Shown here one piece after another: positions 62,053-64,000 of a DNA stretch of 64,000 bases. Source of the DNA: DAISWL01 sp036826375 (GTDB lineage: Bacteria; Patescibacteriota; Saccharimonadia; Saccharimonadales; HK-STAS-PATE-42); assembly GCA_036826375.1 (NCBI GenBank), contig DAISWL010000001.1:118263-182262 (forward strand). Direction: 5' to 3'. Positions within the stretch are counted from its first letter, which is position 1. Every line of letters starts with the position of its first letter. Below the pieces are notes generated by a model that was not told the origin of the DNA, did no database searches, and saw only the letters and a list, made by a program, of their open reading frames with translations. Made by a program: the position numbers and the translations under genes.

Positions 62053-63099
62053 TTACTTTAAACTTAAGGATATCTTACGGCTACTTTTATCTACATCTAA
62101 GATAGTAAATGTCTTAGATTCGCCAACTTTGAATATCTCTTCTGGGGAAGAATTGTCGCTATCAATCTCTGAAATGTGAACTAATCCTTCTACCGCTGGG
62201 CTAAGTTGAACAAAAGCTCCAAAAGGAGTAATCCTGGTTATCTCTCCTTCAGTTTTATCGCCCTTCTTGAACTTATCTACTTCTCCCGACCACGGGTCAT
62301 CACTTAGTTGTTTAATTGAAAGCGATAATCTTTCCTTATCTAGGCCAATTATCTTAGCCTTAATGATATCACCTTCTTTTAGATGCTTCTTAGGATCGGT
62401 AACTCTCTCCCATGCTATTTCGGAAATGTGGATTAAGCCTTCCACCCCGTCGGCATTAACAAAAGCTCCAAAATCTACTACTCCGGTTATCTTACATTCT
62501 ATTTCATCTCCAACTTTTAAGTTGGCGATTCTATCTTTGATGTCGTCACTCCTAGCCTCTTTTTCAGAAAAAATAATTTTGTTAGCTTTCTTATCACCAT
62601 CAATTATTTTGACATTCATTTTTTTGCCGACAAGTGATTTCAACTTGGTTAGTATTTCATCTTTTTCAGAACCAACCTTTGGGTAGTTCTCACTAGCAAG
62701 TTGGCTGACCGGTAAGAATCCTCTTAATCCCTTAAACTCAACTAACAAACCGCCCCTATTGGCATCAAAAGGAACAACCTCTACTATCTGGCTGCTAGTG
62801 AGAAGCTCTTCAACATCTGACCAACCCTTATCCTTGTTAGCTCTCTTGATACTAAGAAGCGCTACTCCTGGATCAATCTCAGGGTCAACCACATAAACAG
62901 ATACTTCCTGTTCTGGGTTAACTGAACCGTAGCCCATCTCACGACGAGGGACCATCCCTACACCAAACTGTCCCATGTCTACCCAGGCTGTACTTTTTGT
63001 AGATCTTACGACTCTACCCTCTAGTACATCCCCTTGTTTTATTGAAGCTGACTTAGATCCATCAGCAAGCAAATCGTCCATAGTGATTTTCTGGACCAT
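62053..63099 (-). CDS. rpsA: Small ribosomal subunit protein bS1
   Basis: A 348-residue protein with four S1 RNA-binding repeats. Typical strands are GDVLEGRVVRSTKSTAWVDMGQFGVGMVP, GDEIECKITGVVDFGAFVNADGVEGLIHISEIAW (only boundaries are meant, residues about 205-238), and GDKTEGEITRITPFGAFVQL. Shorter than the six-repeat E. coli S1, as in Firmicutes-type relatives. AAGGAG precedes the start. It is directly upstream of infB. Confidence 0.92.
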   Translation of the reverse strand: MVQKITMDDLLADGSKSASIKQGDVLEGRVVRSTKSTAWVDMGQFGVGMVPRREMGYGSVNPEQEVSVYVVDPEIDPGVALLSIKRANKDKGWSDVEELLTSSQIVEVVPFDANRGGLLVEFKGLRGFLPVSQLASENYPKVGSEKDEILTKLKSLVGKKMNVKIIDGDKKANKIIFSEKEARSDDIKDRIANLKVGDEIECKITGVVDFGAFVNADGVEGLIHISEIAWERVTDPKKHLKEGDIIKAKIIGLDKERLSLSIKQLSDDPWSGEVDKFKKGDKTEGEITRITPFGAFVQLSPAVEGLVHISEIDSDNSSPEEIFKVGESKTFTILDVDKSSRKISLSLK

Positions 63100-63232
63100 T
63101 AAAATTAATTCTCCTTCCTTATAGAATATAGATATATTAGCACTAAAATTGGTTTAAGTAAAACCCCTATATTTTAGATATCCGTTTACACCCCGCCGAA
63201 ACGACGCAAAACAACTACCCACTTAGTTATAA

Positions 63233-63724
63233 TTAAGCTTTATTGGTTACGATTCTAAGCACCAATCCATAAGTAATAGAACTAATGAGCAGCGACAAAG
63301 TTATGAATCCGATGGATGATATACCGGCGCTTGGGCTAGAATCTTTCGAGCTTGAAGAGCTTGATTTATTATCAGAGCTAGAGCTAGAGTCTGCATTAGT
63401 TGATGAAGATTCAGAGCTAGACTCATTTGATTTATCAGAGTTAGAATCTGATGCAGCATCAGAGTTGGCATCTTCAGATTGGTCAGCTGGTTCAGAAGAA
63501 TCATTTTGAGATGAATCTCCGGTTGAATCGCTAGAGCTAGAGCTATCTCCCGCGCTAGTGCCGGATTGATCTGTTACGGTTGTGGAACTGCTAATAGATG
63601 TGCCGGGATCGGAATTTGCATTATCAGCTTTAGATTTAGTAAAGATTTTATATATAAAAAATATAACCAATCCAATCAGAACTACAAATATTATTAATCT
63701 TAATATAGCCAAGAATTTCTTCAT
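63233..63724 (-). CDS. Ser/Asp-rich hypothetical protein with two membrane segments
   Basis: A 163-residue protein. The N-terminal hydrophobic segment (RLIIFVVLIGLVIFFIYKIF) is followed by about 95 residues made almost only of Ser, Asp, Asn, Thr and Glu, then a second hydrophobic segment near the C-terminus (GFITLSLLISSITYGLVL). The linker may lie outside the cell, as in surface stalks. The DNA is repetitive (GATTCAGA-like words), which could vary in length. No family recognised. Confidence 0.6.
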   Translation of the reverse strand: MKKFLAILRLIIFVVLIGLVIFFIYKIFTKSKADNANSDPGTSISSSTTVTDQSGTSAGDSSSSSDSTGDSSQNDSSEPADQSEDANSDAASDSNSDKSNESSSESSSTNADSSSSSDNKSSSSSSKDSSPSAGISSIGFITLSLLISSITYGLVLRIVTNKA

Positions 63725-63785
63725 ACTCGTGATAACTCCTTATTTATTATTAATAATATCAGATTATCAGTAATAATTCAACTAA

Positions 63786-63816
63786 AAAACCACTTCATTG
63801 ATAAAAGTGGTTTTTT
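63786..63816. terminator. Bidirectional intrinsic terminator
   Basis: AAAAACCACTT and AAGTGG-TTTTTT form a strong hairpin with a short CATTGATA-type loop and T tracts on both strands. It separates the KGG-repeat gene from the Ser-rich gene. Confidence 0.8.
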
Positions 63817-63856
63817 AAATTCAGCTTTTATCGCTGATTTAGCCTAAAATTTAAAC

Positions 63857-64000
63857 TTAAGCTGTAGTTCTCTTAGCTTTTCCACCCTTACGGCCAGCTG
63901 CTCTAGCTAAATCACGATTTTTTGCAAAACCTTTAGCAGTTTTTGCTTTTCCACCTTTTGCGCCGATATTAGCGTAAAATTCTTTTCCGTACTTTTCTTT
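63857..64000 (-). CDS. KGG-repeat (stress-induced, con-10-like) protein, C-terminal part
   Basis: The 5' part lies outside the window. The visible 47 residues contain YANIGAKGGKAKTAKGFAKN and RAAGRKGGKAKRTTA, the tandem GxKGGKA repeats of the small general-stress protein family (KGG repeats). It is highly basic. Function in other bacteria is stress- or sporulation-linked and poorly defined. Confidence 0.75.
   Translation of the reverse strand, partial: KEKYGKEFYANIGAKGGKAKTAKGFAKNRDLARAAGRKGGKAKRTTA

Overview
The window looks like a chromosomal piece of a Patescibacteria/CPR bacterium, most probably Candidatus Saccharibacteria (TM7). This is inferred from the compact AT-rich layout, a stripped-down set of information-processing genes, LytR-CpsA-Psr and SIMPL-type surface proteins, a B12-dependent ribonucleotide reductase and near-leaderless promoters. 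No rRNA is present to prove it. TGA is used as a normal stop (for example tgt and the DUF1697 gene), so the recoded Gracilibacteria/Absconditabacteria are excluded.

Layout. (1) 1-11.0 kb: end of an RNA m5U methyltransferase gene, a Kef-type antiporter, then an operon headed by a Trp/Tyr-rich leader peptide and attenuator (Asp/Glu racemase-like, prephenate dehydrogenase-like, a hypothetical gene, trpS), followed by small accessory genes (SIMPL, DUF1761, two VOC proteins, DUF1697, APC permease, DUF1801, zinc ribbon). (2) 11.0-23.6 kb: an accessory island with a poly-G frameshifted gene, two short-chain dehydrogenases, a nucleoside-phosphorylase-like protein, a TrpF-like protein and a tight four-gene operon (class III aminotransferase, adenylate-forming ligase, AsnB-type amidotransferase, full-length ArgRS). 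It is closed on the right by a broken IS30 element and a 172-bp MITE-like palindrome. It reads as an undescribed small-molecule biosynthetic locus. (3) 23.6-38.3 kb: rarA, EamA, a TrmB-like regulator, a Fic protein with its own operators, tgt carrying an in-frame palindromic insertion, uppS-frr-tsf-rpsB, rpmE, prfA-prmC, an LCP protein and lepB. (4) 38.4-45.9 kb: parA-parB, rplU, tRNA-Glu, and an ileS operon (MazF-like, short PPase-like, S58 peptidase, ileS) behind a candidate T-box leader. (5) 45.9-64 kb: nrdR-nrdJ with NrdR boxes, ftsA-ftsZ, rpsU-adk-map, priA-def-fmt, infB, rpsA and surface or low-complexity proteins.

The strongest genome-scale signal is a short word, AARCTTAA (reverse complement TTAAGYTT; extended YTAARCTTAA), repeated on both strands, inside genes and between them. 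A manual count gives about 30 copies in 1-11 kb, about 100 in 23.5-64 kb and only 3 in 11.0-23.5 kb, against roughly 1-2 per 10 kb expected from base composition. It behaves like a DNA-uptake or genome-marking sequence, and its absence marks the biosynthetic island as recently acquired DNA.

Regulation visible in the sequence includes ribosome-stalling attenuation (aromatic/trpS operon), a T-box (ileS operon), NrdR boxes, a structured rpsB leader, and palindromic operators at the Fic and TrmB-like genes.
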